Part shown: one piece after another, positions 35,485 to 43,056 of the stretch
Position numbering within the stretch: the stretch's first letter is position 1
Layout: each line of letters opens with the position of its first letter
From: Thermococcus litoralis DSM 5473
GTDB lineage: Archaea > Methanobacteriota_B > Thermococci > Thermococcales > Thermococcaceae
Direction: 5' to 3'
DNA: 64,000 nt
Assembly: GCF_000246985.2 (NCBI RefSeq)
Contig: NC_022084.1
Span: 1,643,819-1,707,818, forward strand
Translations under genes and position numbers: made by a program
Notes under the pieces: model-generated
What the model saw: only the letters and a program-made list of their open reading frames with translations
What the model was told of the DNA's origin: nothing
Databases searched by the model: none

Positions 35485-35523
35485 GTTTAAATTCTTTTCT
35501 TCCAACTTTTTCTGGTGATGCTT

Positions 35524-36324
35524 GTGGTCAGGATAGCGATAATAGGTGGATCTGGGGTTTACGATCCAAAGCTTCTGGAAAACGTTAGGGAAGAGAGGGT
35601 TGAGACTCCTTATGGGGACATTAAGGTAAAAATTGGAACGTATAAGGGCGAAGAGATTGCGTTTTTAGCAAGGCATGGAGAGAAGCACAGCGTTCCGCCA
35701 CATAAGATAAACTACCGTGCCAACATATGGGGCTTGTATAAGTTGGGTGTTGAGAGAATACTCGCGACATCGGCAGTAGGATCTTTAAACGAGACTATGA
35801 AGCCGGGAGATTTTGTTATACTTGATCAGCTAATTGATTTTACAAAAAACAGGGTTTATACCTTCTATGATGGAGAGGATTCACCCCATGAAAGGAAGTT
35901 TGTTGCCCACATTGATTTTACTGACCCTTACTGCCCGGAGCTTAGAGAAGCTTTAATAAGAGCTGCTAGGGAGCTAGGTTTTAGCTATCACCCAAGGGGA
36001 ACTTATGCTGCTATGGAGGGACCAAGATTTGAAACAAGGGCGGAGATTAGAGCGCTGAAAATCCTCGGTGCTGATGTGGTAGGGATGACTCAATCTCCTG
36101 AGGCGATCTTGGCTAGAGAACTTGAGATGTGCTATGCGAGTGTTGCCATTGTTACCAACTATGCCGCTGGCATAAGTAAGACCAAGCTCACCCATTCGGA
36201 AGTTGTGGAACTCATGCAACAAAAAAGCGAGGAGATTAAGCTCCTTTTGATGAAGGCTGTGGAGTACATTCCAAAGGTCAGGAGATGTGCATGTAAGGAT
36301 GCTCTAAAAGGTGCTACTGGTTGA
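35524..36324 (+). CDS. 5'-methylthioadenosine phosphorylase family (MTAP / purine nucleoside phosphorylase)
   Basis: A 266-residue phosphorylase of the PNP/MTAP family II. It has IAIIGGSGVYDP, FLARHGEKHSVPPHKINYRAN, LATSAVGSLNETMKPGD, AMEGPRFETRAEI and VTNYAAGISKTKLTHSEV. The C-terminal CAC motif (RRCACKDALKG) is typical of thermostable archaeal enzymes with disulfide bonds. It phosphorolyses methylthioadenosine or another purine nucleoside for adenine and methionine salvage. The start is GTG at 35524 after GGTGATGCTT; ATG at 35518 would place the site inside the gene. Confidence 0.93.
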   Translation: MVRIAIIGGSGVYDPKLLENVREERVETPYGDIKVKIGTYKGEEIAFLARHGEKHSVPPHKINYRANIWGLYKLGVERILATSAVGSLNETMKPGDFVILDQLIDFTKNRVYTFYDGEDSPHERKFVAHIDFTDPYCPELREALIRAARELGFSYHPRGTYAAMEGPRFETRAEIRALKILGADVVGMTQSPEAILARELEMCYASVAIVTNYAAGISKTKLTHSEVVELMQQKSEEIKLLLMKAVEYIPKVRRCACKDALKGATG

Positions 36325-36530
36325 GTTTATTCTCCTTTTGCTCTCCAAAACTTCTTTGGAAGTTAGGCCAAGTATGCTTGTTGATGTTTAATTCTTTTTG
36401 CAGATACTATTAAAACTAGGTGGTGAGAGCATTAGATTTAAATCTCCGATACAACTTCAGAACAAGAAGAGAAAATATAGGACTAGAAACCACTATTTGC
36501 TACCCAATTTTGGTATTAGAGCTTTTGCTT
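36325..36530 (+). other. Intergenic AT-rich region with possible tnpB-tail remnant
   Basis: Part of a 324-base gap between the phosphorylase gene and a DUF835 gene. I see no gene, no RNA boxes and no promoter that I trust here, apart from T runs at 36389-36401 that could end transcription. A 79-codon ORF (36398-36637) runs through the gap and across the IS-type hairpin. It has no ribosome binding site and is not believed to be a protein, although the frame before the hairpin may derive from the 3' tail of a lost tnpB. Confidence 0.3.
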
Positions 36531-36574
36531 TTTTCTTTCGAAAGCCTCGCCCTTTAGGGCGAGGAGGAGGTCAG
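36531..36574 (+). repeat. IS200/IS605-type right-end hairpin (solo copy)
   Basis: A perfect 8-bp hairpin, CCTCGCCC-TTTA-GGGCGAGG (36545-36564), is followed by AGGAGGTCAG. Nearly the same sequence, including the TTTTCT...GAAAG lead-in, is found at 51141-51182, and the trailing GGAGGAGGTCAG is found at 51532-51543. Such end hairpins are recognised by the TnpA transposase of IS200/IS605 elements. Here no transposase remains, so it is a relic or a solo end. Confidence 0.6.
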
Positions 36575-36648
36575 AGTTATCCTGACAGTAGCTATCTAAT
36601 GGAAATGTTTTTAATTTATGACTTCATTAAACAATAACTGGGAGTGGG

Positions 36649-37743
36649 ATGGGAACATCGGTTTTTTTAACAACGACCCAATTTTGGATGATATTCATGA
36701 GTCTATTTGGGTTCTTTTTATTGACCTATGTGTATATAAAATATAAACGGGATCCAGCTTTATGGTGGGGATTGGCGTTGCTTTTATTATTTGTTTCTCT
36801 CGCTTCAGAAACTATAAACCTGGTGGATGTTCAGGTACTCTCAAGAGCACTATTCGGGATGTTGGTTCTTTATGGCACTATTGGATTATTGGAGGAGGAA
36901 AAGATAGTATTAAGTAAACACTTCAGGATACTGTCGTTGGTTCCTCTCATTGTAACAGGCTATGTAGAACTTGGAAGGGTATTTGGGTATTCTCAAGACT
37001 GGTTTGTGAGTGTTGGTATACCATATGCTATTTCAGGATTTGCTATTGTTTTATCCGGTTTCTTCATTTTTTCGCTATTGAGGGAGGAATATAACCAAAA
37101 AGCTAGATTTTTGGGGGTACTTCTTTTGTTCTATGGGTTTCATCAAATGCTTTACCCATTTACGAGAGTTGCTACTAAACTTCTCCCGTTCACTTTTGTA
37201 ATTTCTGTCTTTCTTGTGGCGCTGGCTATCTATGAAATGGGGAAGTTTACACTGTCAAGAGAGTTCATTACACGGGACATTCCAATTCTTAAAGTTAAAA
37301 TGAAACCGGGTCTTTTGTTCATCTCTCCAAAAAAATATGAAGAGTTAAAGCAGTTACTAAAAGATTTCCCTGTGTTGGCTTTTGTGAGATATCAAAACTT
37401 CCCAGAAACGTGGAAAACATTTTTTGTTACATCAATACATGAGCATGAGTCTGATATAATATTCCCGACGGCATTACCCTTAATGAGTGCTAGGGTAGTG
37501 CAGTATCTAAAAGAGGCCGAAGAAAAAGGAACACGGGGTATTGTCATCTTTGACTGTCTTGAATATTTGAAAATGTATAACGGCTTTGAAGCTATCGCAA
37601 AGTTTTTGTCGTCCTTGAGAGATTACGCTCTTCTATACAATGGCGCAGTAATTGGAGTTCTTGATGAGAATGCATGGGAGAAAAAGGAACTTGTCATACT
37701 GCAGAGAATTGCAAGCTCTGTAGAAGAAATCCAATTAGGTTGA
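36649..37743 (+). CDS. DUF835 domain membrane protein (paralogue of 26510-27565)
   Basis: A 364-residue protein with six to seven helices (residues about 10-200) and a C-terminal DUF835 domain (GLLFISPKKYEELKQLLKDF, TRGIVIFDCLEYLKMYNGFE, IGVLDENAWEKKELV). It has the same domain order and conserved positions as the protein at 26510. RBS: GGGAGTGGG. Function unknown. Confidence 0.83.
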   Translation: MGTSVFLTTTQFWMIFMSLFGFFLLTYVYIKYKRDPALWWGLALLLLFVSLASETINLVDVQVLSRALFGMLVLYGTIGLLEEEKIVLSKHFRILSLVPLIVTGYVELGRVFGYSQDWFVSVGIPYAISGFAIVLSGFFIFSLLREEYNQKARFLGVLLLFYGFHQMLYPFTRVATKLLPFTFVISVFLVALAIYEMGKFTLSREFITRDIPILKVKMKPGLLFISPKKYEELKQLLKDFPVLAFVRYQNFPETWKTFFVTSIHEHESDIIFPTALPLMSARVVQYLKEAEEKGTRGIVIFDCLEYLKMYNGFEAIAKFLSSLRDYALLYNGAVIGVLDENAWEKKELVILQRIASSVEEIQLG

Positions 37744-37782
37744 TAGAGTTTATATCAGGTAAGACACTTTTTCGGTAGTGAG

Positions 37783-37960
37783 TATCACTGGTCTAAGCAC
37801 ACAAATGAGATGAGCTATTCTATGCGTACAAGGAAGGTATGGTTTTACATGAGGGAGAGATGGCGGTTGTACCAAAGGGGTAGAACATTGTCCCAAGGCT
37901 TTAGAACCCTCTTATGTGCTGATGTCTGAGCTTGCGACATTGAGAAGTAAGGGAGATTAG
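37783..37960 (+). pseudogene. Decayed cupin-domain gene fragment
   Basis: Reading across two single-base frame breaks gives a recognisable cupin: YHWSKHTN, then DELFYAYKEGMVLHEG, EMAVVPKG, VEHCPKALEPSYVLM and ending LRSKGD-TAG. In intact cupins the first histidines and the later VPKGVEH carry the metal ligands and the fold. The breaks are near 37806-37812 and 37876-37881 (run of G), and the N-terminal part of the gene is missing. No ORF of normal size remains, so this is a dead gene fragment. The rest of the gap (37744-37782 and 37961-38053) holds nothing else that I recognise. Confidence 0.65.
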
Positions 37961-38053
37961 CATTTACGAAACACTCATAATAGAAACAAAACGACACAAA
38001 TTTTAGGCGTCTTGTTTTCAGAGTGGGGTTTTGGGGGAGGTAGAATTGGTTTG

Positions 38054-38131
38054 TGGTGCGGTGGCCGGGATTTGAACCCGGGCCCGCGGCGTGGCAGGCC
38101 GCTGTCCTAGGCCAGGCTAGACTACCACCGC
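38054..38131 (-). tRNA. tRNA-Gly (anticodon GCC)
   Basis: A complete cloverleaf on the minus strand. The acceptor GCGGTGG pairs with CCACCGC, then discriminator A and encoded CCA. The anticodon stem GCGGC/GCCGC closes the loop CTGCCAC with anticodon GCC. The T arm is CCGGG-TTCAAAT-CCCGG. No intron. Confidence 0.95.
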
Positions 38132-38160
38132 ACAAGCCCGGTAGATAATCAATTGCAGAC

Positions 38161-38170
38161 GCTTTATAAA
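38161..38170 (-). promoter_or_regulatory. TATA box of tRNA-Gly(GCC)
   Basis: TTTATAAAGC on the minus strand lies 30-39 bases upstream of the tRNA 5' end, a normal archaeal distance for transcription starting just before the tRNA. Confidence 0.55.
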
Positions 38171-38188
38171 TTTTTCGCCAAGGTGTTT

Positions 38189-38896
38189 TTAAATTCCACC
38201 GCTTTCCCTGACTCTTTTCCTAACGTTCGGATCTCTATCTGCTATCCTTTTCAATGCTTCCTCAAAGCTCATCCAGTCGGGAACTTCCTCATTGAGGTAG
38301 ATTCCGGTTCTCCCAATGGAATCCCTTCTGGTTAGGATCTTAACCCTTTCTTGGACTATATCTATGCTCACTCCAAGAATTTTTGCAACCTCGCTCTCTC
38401 TCCCAATGACTTCCCTCTCTATGTGTCCTTTTTCTGTTGGAACTATTAGTATTAGCTTTTTGTTAACTCCCGGCACCCGGAGGTTTGTTTTGAGCCCCCA
38501 GAGGTCAACCATACCCCCCCATTTATAGAATTCGATCTCTCTATCCTTGGGCTCAACAAGGGGAAACGTTATCGTGGTTTCTTCGTCGATCTCTATATGC
38601 CCCTTTATTAAGTGCCAGGGTGTAGCCATAACAATTCTCCGCTTTTCAAATGGGATTCCCTCCAAGCTCAACTCGATTAAGAAGCTGGGAACCTTATATG
38701 GGATCACGATGTCGATATCACTATCTTTCCTGACGTCTCCCCTTGCCACACTCCCGTAAACATGAGGCTCAAATTGCTCCAGTCTCTCCATTATTTTTAG
38801 GGCTTTTTCACGCTTTTCTTTTAAGATTCTCCATCGCTTGGGTGAATACACAACTTCCCTCTCGTCCCACACTCTGACGACCTTTTCTCTTGGCAT
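38189..38896 (-). CDS. Nucleotidyltransferase-domain protein
   Basis: A 235-residue protein. The nucleotidyltransferase (pol beta-like) motif HVYGSVARGDVRKDSDIDIV has the Gly-Ser and the two catalytic Asp residues (about 46-65). The C-terminal half carries a possible HTH near SEVAKILGVSIDIVQERVKI. It is not a canonical CCA enzyme and is larger than MNT-type antitoxins. The substrate is unknown. It starts at ATG 38896 after AAAGGATATC. Confidence 0.82.
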   Translation of the reverse strand: MPREKVVRVWDEREVVYSPKRWRILKEKREKALKIMERLEQFEPHVYGSVARGDVRKDSDIDIVIPYKVPSFLIELSLEGIPFEKRRIVMATPWHLIKGHIEIDEETTITFPLVEPKDREIEFYKWGGMVDLWGLKTNLRVPGVNKKLILIVPTEKGHIEREVIGRESEVAKILGVSIDIVQERVKILTRRDSIGRTGIYLNEEVPDWMSFEEALKRIADRDPNVRKRVRESGGI

Positions 38897-38980
38897 GATA
38901 TCCTTTTTGTCATTGTTCTTTTTAAATTCGATCGGTAATCTTTAATAGGGCAATGTTTATCTTTAGGAGGAGGTGGAAAA

Positions 38981-39400
38981 ATGCCAGTTGTAGGTGTTAA
39001 CATAACGAACATTGAAGTTGAAAAGCAGGGAGGAGTACTTGGCAAGGTTGAGGTGAATCTCTCTCCAAAAATTGAGGAGGTTAGATTGGGAGAAGTAAAG
39101 ACTCCTTCTGGGAAAGTAAACGGTATTGAGGTGTTCTTCACTTATCAGATCGGATACAACCCTGAGATTGCGAGGGCGCTAATAAAGGGAGCGGTGTTTT
39201 ACCTACCACCCAAAAAAGAGCAGATAGACGAAATCCTTGATGGTTGGGAAAAAGAAAAGAAAATCCCTCCAGAAATGTTTGCGGAGATAGTGAACTTTGT
39301 AACTAATGAAATAACCCCCCTGATAATGGTAATTTCCAAAGAAATGAGAATTCCGTATCCAATTCCTCTTCCAAGAGTAACCATAAGGCAGCAGACTTGA
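38981..39400 (+). CDS. Thermococcales conserved protein of unknown function
   Basis: A 139-residue soluble protein with a beta-rich first half (VVGVNITNIEVEKQG, GKVEVNLSPKIEEVRLGEV, IEVFFTYQIGY) and helices in the second half. I do not recognise a named family. The layout recalls SecB-like folds, but no motif proves this. It has a very strong ribosome binding site, AGGAGGAGGTGGAAAA. Confidence 0.65.
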   Translation: MPVVGVNITNIEVEKQGGVLGKVEVNLSPKIEEVRLGEVKTPSGKVNGIEVFFTYQIGYNPEIARALIKGAVFYLPPKKEQIDEILDGWEKEKKIPPEMFAEIVNFVTNEITPLIMVISKEMRIPYPIPLPRVTIRQQT

Positions 39401-39480
39401 AATTGCCTCTATCAAAACTCTTATAAACTCTCTTTTCCTTCCTTTTTTGGTGGTTGTGATGAGGGGGGATTTACTTTGCT

Positions 39481-39813
39481 TTGCCAAAATCAGCGCTTCA
39501 GGTATTTAATGCCTTAGAAGACAGACCAGTATCTTCTAAAGAGCTTGCACGAAAAACAAACCTTTCTGAAAGAACTGTTCGCTATGCTCTGAAGATTCTT
39601 AAGGAGAAAGAGCTTGTTGAAGAGATATTTTTCTTGAGGGATGCCAGAAAGAGGGCTACAGAAGGAAAGTTATTCTGGGCTGAATCCTTCTACTTTTTGC
39701 AATCCTTTTTTAATTTCTGGATATCTCGTCTCGAAGATGAGCTCTGCCAGTTCTATTGCCTGTGCGTAAGCCTCTCTCTTTGCATAGAAGTCCATATGTT
39801 CAACAAATTCTAG
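39481..39813 (+). CDS. Winged-helix DNA-binding protein, probably with indels at both ends
   Basis: The central part is a clear winged-helix (SALQVFNALEDRPVSSKELA, TNLSERTVRYALKILKEKEL). The as-is frame starts with TTG at 39481 at an unusually long distance from GAGGGGGGAT and ends with 50 unlikely residues antisense to the next gene. A better reading starts at ATG 39459 (MRGDLL, RBS GGTGG). It joins this frame by deleting one T near 39475, and after LRDARKRA gains one base to end YRRKVILG-TGA near 39684. That gives a compact protein of about 74 residues. Two compensating indels, real or from assembly, are therefore suspected. It probably regulates neighbours. Confidence 0.5.
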   Translation: MPKSALQVFNALEDRPVSSKELARKTNLSERTVRYALKILKEKELVEEIFFLRDARKRATEGKLFWAESFYFLQSFFNFWISRLEDELCQFYCLCVSLSLCIEVHMFNKF

Positions 39814-40854
39814 GTAGTTTCTGCTTCTTTCCTTAGCGGCTAGATAGAGGAGAAGGGCTTTTCTTATTCTGTATCTGTGTTCTAGTGTTGCTTCCACCTC
39901 CAAGATGAGGTTCTTGTAAGTCTTTAAGCCTTCCAGAAGCTTATCAAGAGCGAAGAGGGATTGAGCAAGCATTAGCAGGGTGTCTCCAAGTTCCTCCATG
40001 AAGCCCTCTTTTCTATATTCTCCTGCGAGCTGATAGAGCATTTTTGTGGTATTTAAACCTATGAGCTTTGTTCTTTGAGAGTTCCCTGCCAATAAATAGG
40101 AATACTCAGCGCTAAGAAAAGATTTTGAAGTATAGTAGAGATTTCCATCAGCGTACCATTCCCTTCCCGCTCTCTCGTAGTTTCTTCCCGCGTTCTCCAT
40201 GAGCTCCATGAAGTGTTCATCATAACCAAAAACGTCCTTGACGATAAAGGCGAGCTTGAAAAAGGTGTCCCCCGCTTTTTGATATTCTTTCTTGGCTACA
40301 AATATTTCCGCTCCTTTTCCATAGAGGTCAAGCAAAATACTTGCCATGTCCTCAATGCCAGCTGAATCGTGAATTATCTTGTAGTATCTATATGCTGCTT
40401 CATAAGACTCAATTGCCTTCTGGATTTTCTTCCTTTTCATTTGAGTGTCACCCATGGATTTGTACATCACTGCGAATTCCTTTGCGTATTTTTCAAATTT
40501 ATTTTTCTCACCGAGAATTTCAAATATTCTGAGGATATTGGAGCAAAATTCGTCAAGAAGTTCTAAATTGGGATCCTCAGCTTCGACTTCTCTTTCCAGA
40601 ATATCCAAATAATAATACGCACTCTTAAGGAGAAAAGGTCTGGCATCTTTCAAAGCCTGTGGATTGGCACTAAGAATGAGGTCTCCAATGTATCTGTAAA
40701 TCCGAGCAGCATCTAAAATTCTTTTTTGTTTTTCATACTCTCTCGCGGACTTTATAAGAAGTCTTATACCGGTTTTCAGCTCTCCCTTAGTCACCAAGCT
40801 TTTCCCAGCTAGTTCAAGCTCACCTGGACTGGACCTTATTATACCCGCTATCAA
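39670..40854 (-). CDS. Helical-repeat (TPR-like) solenoid protein
   Basis: A 394-residue all-helical protein with TPR/SNAP-like repeats (KSAREYEKQKRILDAARIYR, YGKGAEIFVAKKEYQKAGDT, YYTSKSFLSAEYSYLLAGNS). No enzyme motif is present. It probably is a scaffold or adaptor. The start is uncertain: TTG at 40854 follows GGGGTGGCCCTT, the best-spaced site, and GTG at 40863 lies inside that site. It converges with the winged-helix gene. Confidence 0.7.
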   Translation of the reverse strand: MIAGIIRSSPGELELAGKSLVTKGELKTGIRLLIKSAREYEKQKRILDAARIYRYIGDLILSANPQALKDARPFLLKSAYYYLDILEREVEAEDPNLELLDEFCSNILRIFEILGEKNKFEKYAKEFAVMYKSMGDTQMKRKKIQKAIESYEAAYRYYKIIHDSAGIEDMASILLDLYGKGAEIFVAKKEYQKAGDTFFKLAFIVKDVFGYDEHFMELMENAGRNYERAGREWYADGNLYYTSKSFLSAEYSYLLAGNSQRTKLIGLNTTKMLYQLAGEYRKEGFMEELGDTLLMLAQSLFALDKLLEGLKTYKNLILEVEATLEHRYRIRKALLLYLAAKERSRNYLEFVEHMDFYAKREAYAQAIELAELIFETRYPEIKKGLQKVEGFSPE

Positions 40855-40962
40855 AAGGGCCACCCCACTTGGTTTTAACGAATGTTTATTTTACCTCGAT
40901 GTATTTAACGCTTTCTCTGATGAACAACAGAGCACACTAAAATTCAAAAAATTTCGAAAAAA

Positions 40963-41988
40963 TTAGACTTTTATCACTCTATATCCCGCCGCCTTCCTAA
41001 GCCTGTTCATAACTGCAAGCCCCAGTCCCTTTTCTTCAATCCCCTCGGCCAATATTACATCTACTCCGGACTTGTCGAGTTCTCTGAGGGCTTTAAACAG
41101 GTTCCTTGCTATCTCTTCCTCGCTTTCGCCCATGTTGAAATATGCATCTGCCTTGTAGAAGTCCCCGGTGGCCATTACACCGACCCTCATACCTTGGGCT
41201 TTATACCTCTTGATGAGCTCATTGATTTTCTCTTTAACCCTCTCACGCTCTCCTTCGATGACTATAACCTGAGCATCTGGGGCGTAGTGTTTGTACTTCA
41301 TTCCGGGAGCTTTTGCCAGCTTTACCGGTTTCCCTTTTACGGCTGGATGAATCTTTATTTTTCCGATTACCCTCTCTATTTCCTCAAGAGGCAACCCACC
41401 AGGTCTTAAGAGCATCGGAGGCTCTGTGGTTAGATCTATTACCGTTGATTCTACCCCTATCTTTGTCTCGCCCCCATCTATTATGCACTCTATCCTTCCA
41501 TAAAAGTCGTCGGCAACGTGTTCCGCTAGAGTGGGGCTTGGCTTTCCGCTTATATTGGCTGAAGGCGCAGCAATGGGTCTTTTGCTTGTCTTTATCAACG
41601 CAAGGGCAATCTCATGAGCGGGCATTCTTATCGCCACAGTCTCTAACCCGCCTGTGGTTGCATAGGGAACTTTGTCCCCTTTGGGGAGCACTATTGTCAA
41701 CGGCCCCGGCCAGAACTTCTCTGCAAGCATTTTAGCTTTCTCAGGGACTTCTCTTGCGAGCTCATAAACCTGATCAAACTCGGCTATGTGAATTATCAAA
41801 GGATTATCCGGAGGTCTCCCCTTTGCCTCGAAGATTCTTTTGACAGCGTTTTCATTTAGAGCATCTGCACCCAATCCATAAACCGTCTCCGTAGGAAACG
41901 CAACAAGCTTCCCCTCTCTAATAAACCTAGCAGCTATCTTGATTTTCTCCCAGTCAACGCCTTCTCGCATGTTTATCACTATCGTCAT
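40963..41988 (-). CDS. sua5: L-threonylcarbamoyladenylate synthase (Sua5)
   Basis: A 341-residue two-domain Sua5. The N-terminal YrdC domain (about 10-210) has LVAFPTETVYGLGADAL, RPPDNPLIIH and RPIAAPSANISGKPSPT. The C-terminal Sua5 domain (about 230-341) starts after SPGMKYKHYAPDAQ. It makes threonylcarbamoyl-AMP for tRNA t6A37. The ATG at 41988 follows AGGTGAGGGAC. The upstream glycosyltransferase ORF overlaps its start by 35 bases. Confidence 0.96.
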   Translation of the reverse strand: MTIVINMREGVDWEKIKIAARFIREGKLVAFPTETVYGLGADALNENAVKRIFEAKGRPPDNPLIIHIAEFDQVYELAREVPEKAKMLAEKFWPGPLTIVLPKGDKVPYATTGGLETVAIRMPAHEIALALIKTSKRPIAAPSANISGKPSPTLAEHVADDFYGRIECIIDGGETKIGVESTVIDLTTEPPMLLRPGGLPLEEIERVIGKIKIHPAVKGKPVKLAKAPGMKYKHYAPDAQVIVIEGERERVKEKINELIKRYKAQGMRVGVMATGDFYKADAYFNMGESEEEIARNLFKALRELDKSGVDVILAEGIEEKGLGLAVMNRLRKAAGYRVIKV

Positions 41989-43021
41989 GTCCCTCACCTA
42001 AAACTTCCGTGTAAACCCTCTCAACTCTCTCAGCGACTTTTTCCCACGTGTACTTTTCACCGATTCTTCTTCCAATTTTACCCATTTTTAAAGCTTTTTT
42101 GTTATCGAGCAAAAGCTCCACCCTTTCTATAAGCTCGTCAAAGTCTTTAAAGAGATACCCATTTTTTCCATCCCTTATGAGCTCCTTTATTCCCCCAACA
42201 GCCCTTCCAATTACGGGCACCCCAAGGGAATTAGCTTCAACAACCACAAGCCCAAATCCCTCTCTCAGGGAAGGAACTATTAGTATTTTGCTCTCCGCGA
42301 GTATGGTATCAATATCCTCCCTATAACCGAGAAACTTGACGTTAGGAGGGGCCATGGTTTTCAGTTCTTCCATCAGTGGACCATCGCCAACCACTAGGAA
42401 TTTCTCATCCGGAAAGTATTCTGCAAGGCGTATAAACGTTTTTGGGTCTTTATAGGAGGTTAGTGCCCCGATGAACGTGATGTATCGTTTTGCTGCTCTC
42501 CTTAGCTTTAGTGCCCTTATTCCGTTTGGGATGACTTTTACCCTTTTTGCTCCAAGAGAGAGGGCTCTCTTTTTCAGGTAGTGGCTCACAGCTATTATAA
42601 CATCGCCCTTTGCTATGCTATCCTTAACAAAGTACCTCCCCAACGGAAGGTTTGACATAAAGTCGAGGTCACTTCCATGGGCCGTTACAATTAGGGGGAT
42701 TCCCAGTTTCTTCTTTGCGAGAACCCCGGCGTAGCTGGTTGTTCCAATGTAGTGGGTATGGATGAGCTCAAAATTCAGCTTTTTGTGGAGTTTAACTATC
42801 TTCAAGAAAGCTAGGAGAACAAATAAGATTCCTCTCAAACCAAAGATCGGGGGAACTTTAACCTGATAAACTCTCTCTTTCTCAAACTCTCTGGGTTTTA
42901 TGGGCCCATATGTGAGAACATAAACCTCATGCCGCTTTCTGAGCTCTTTAACTAAGCTATCAGTATGATTTGCAACCCCTCCTTTGTGAGGAGGATAGTG
43001 TCCCACAATCAAAATTCTCAT
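41954..43021 (-). CDS. Glycosyltransferase family 4
   Basis: A 355-residue GT-B glycosyltransferase. The N-terminal domain starts ILIVGHYPPHKGGVANHTDS, and the C-terminal nucleotide-sugar domain has GDGPLMEELKTMAPPNVKFL and EGFGLVVVEANSLGVPVIG (the E-x7-E motif). It probably builds a lipid- or protein-linked glycan. Its extreme C-terminus (GEGHDDSDKHARRR) is encoded inside the sua5 start region and may be a late extension. Confidence 0.9.
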   Translation of the reverse strand: MRILIVGHYPPHKGGVANHTDSLVKELRKRHEVYVLTYGPIKPREFEKERVYQVKVPPIFGLRGILFVLLAFLKIVKLHKKLNFELIHTHYIGTTSYAGVLAKKKLGIPLIVTAHGSDLDFMSNLPLGRYFVKDSIAKGDVIIAVSHYLKKRALSLGAKRVKVIPNGIRALKLRRAAKRYITFIGALTSYKDPKTFIRLAEYFPDEKFLVVGDGPLMEELKTMAPPNVKFLGYREDIDTILAESKILIVPSLREGFGLVVVEANSLGVPVIGRAVGGIKELIRDGKNGYLFKDFDELIERVELLLDNKKALKMGKIGRRIGEKYTWEKVAERVERVYTEVLGEGHDDSDKHARRR

Positions 43022-43056
43022 GAATAAAAAATGTAGAAGAGAAGTAAAAAGCCTTT

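Noticed and set aside
36398..36637. 79-codon ORF as a gene
   Set aside because: It runs through the IS-type hairpin and lacks an RBS and plausible composition.
37845..38135. Minus-strand ORF of 96 codons
   Set aside because: It is mostly tRNA-Gly read as protein plus antisense to the cupin fragment.
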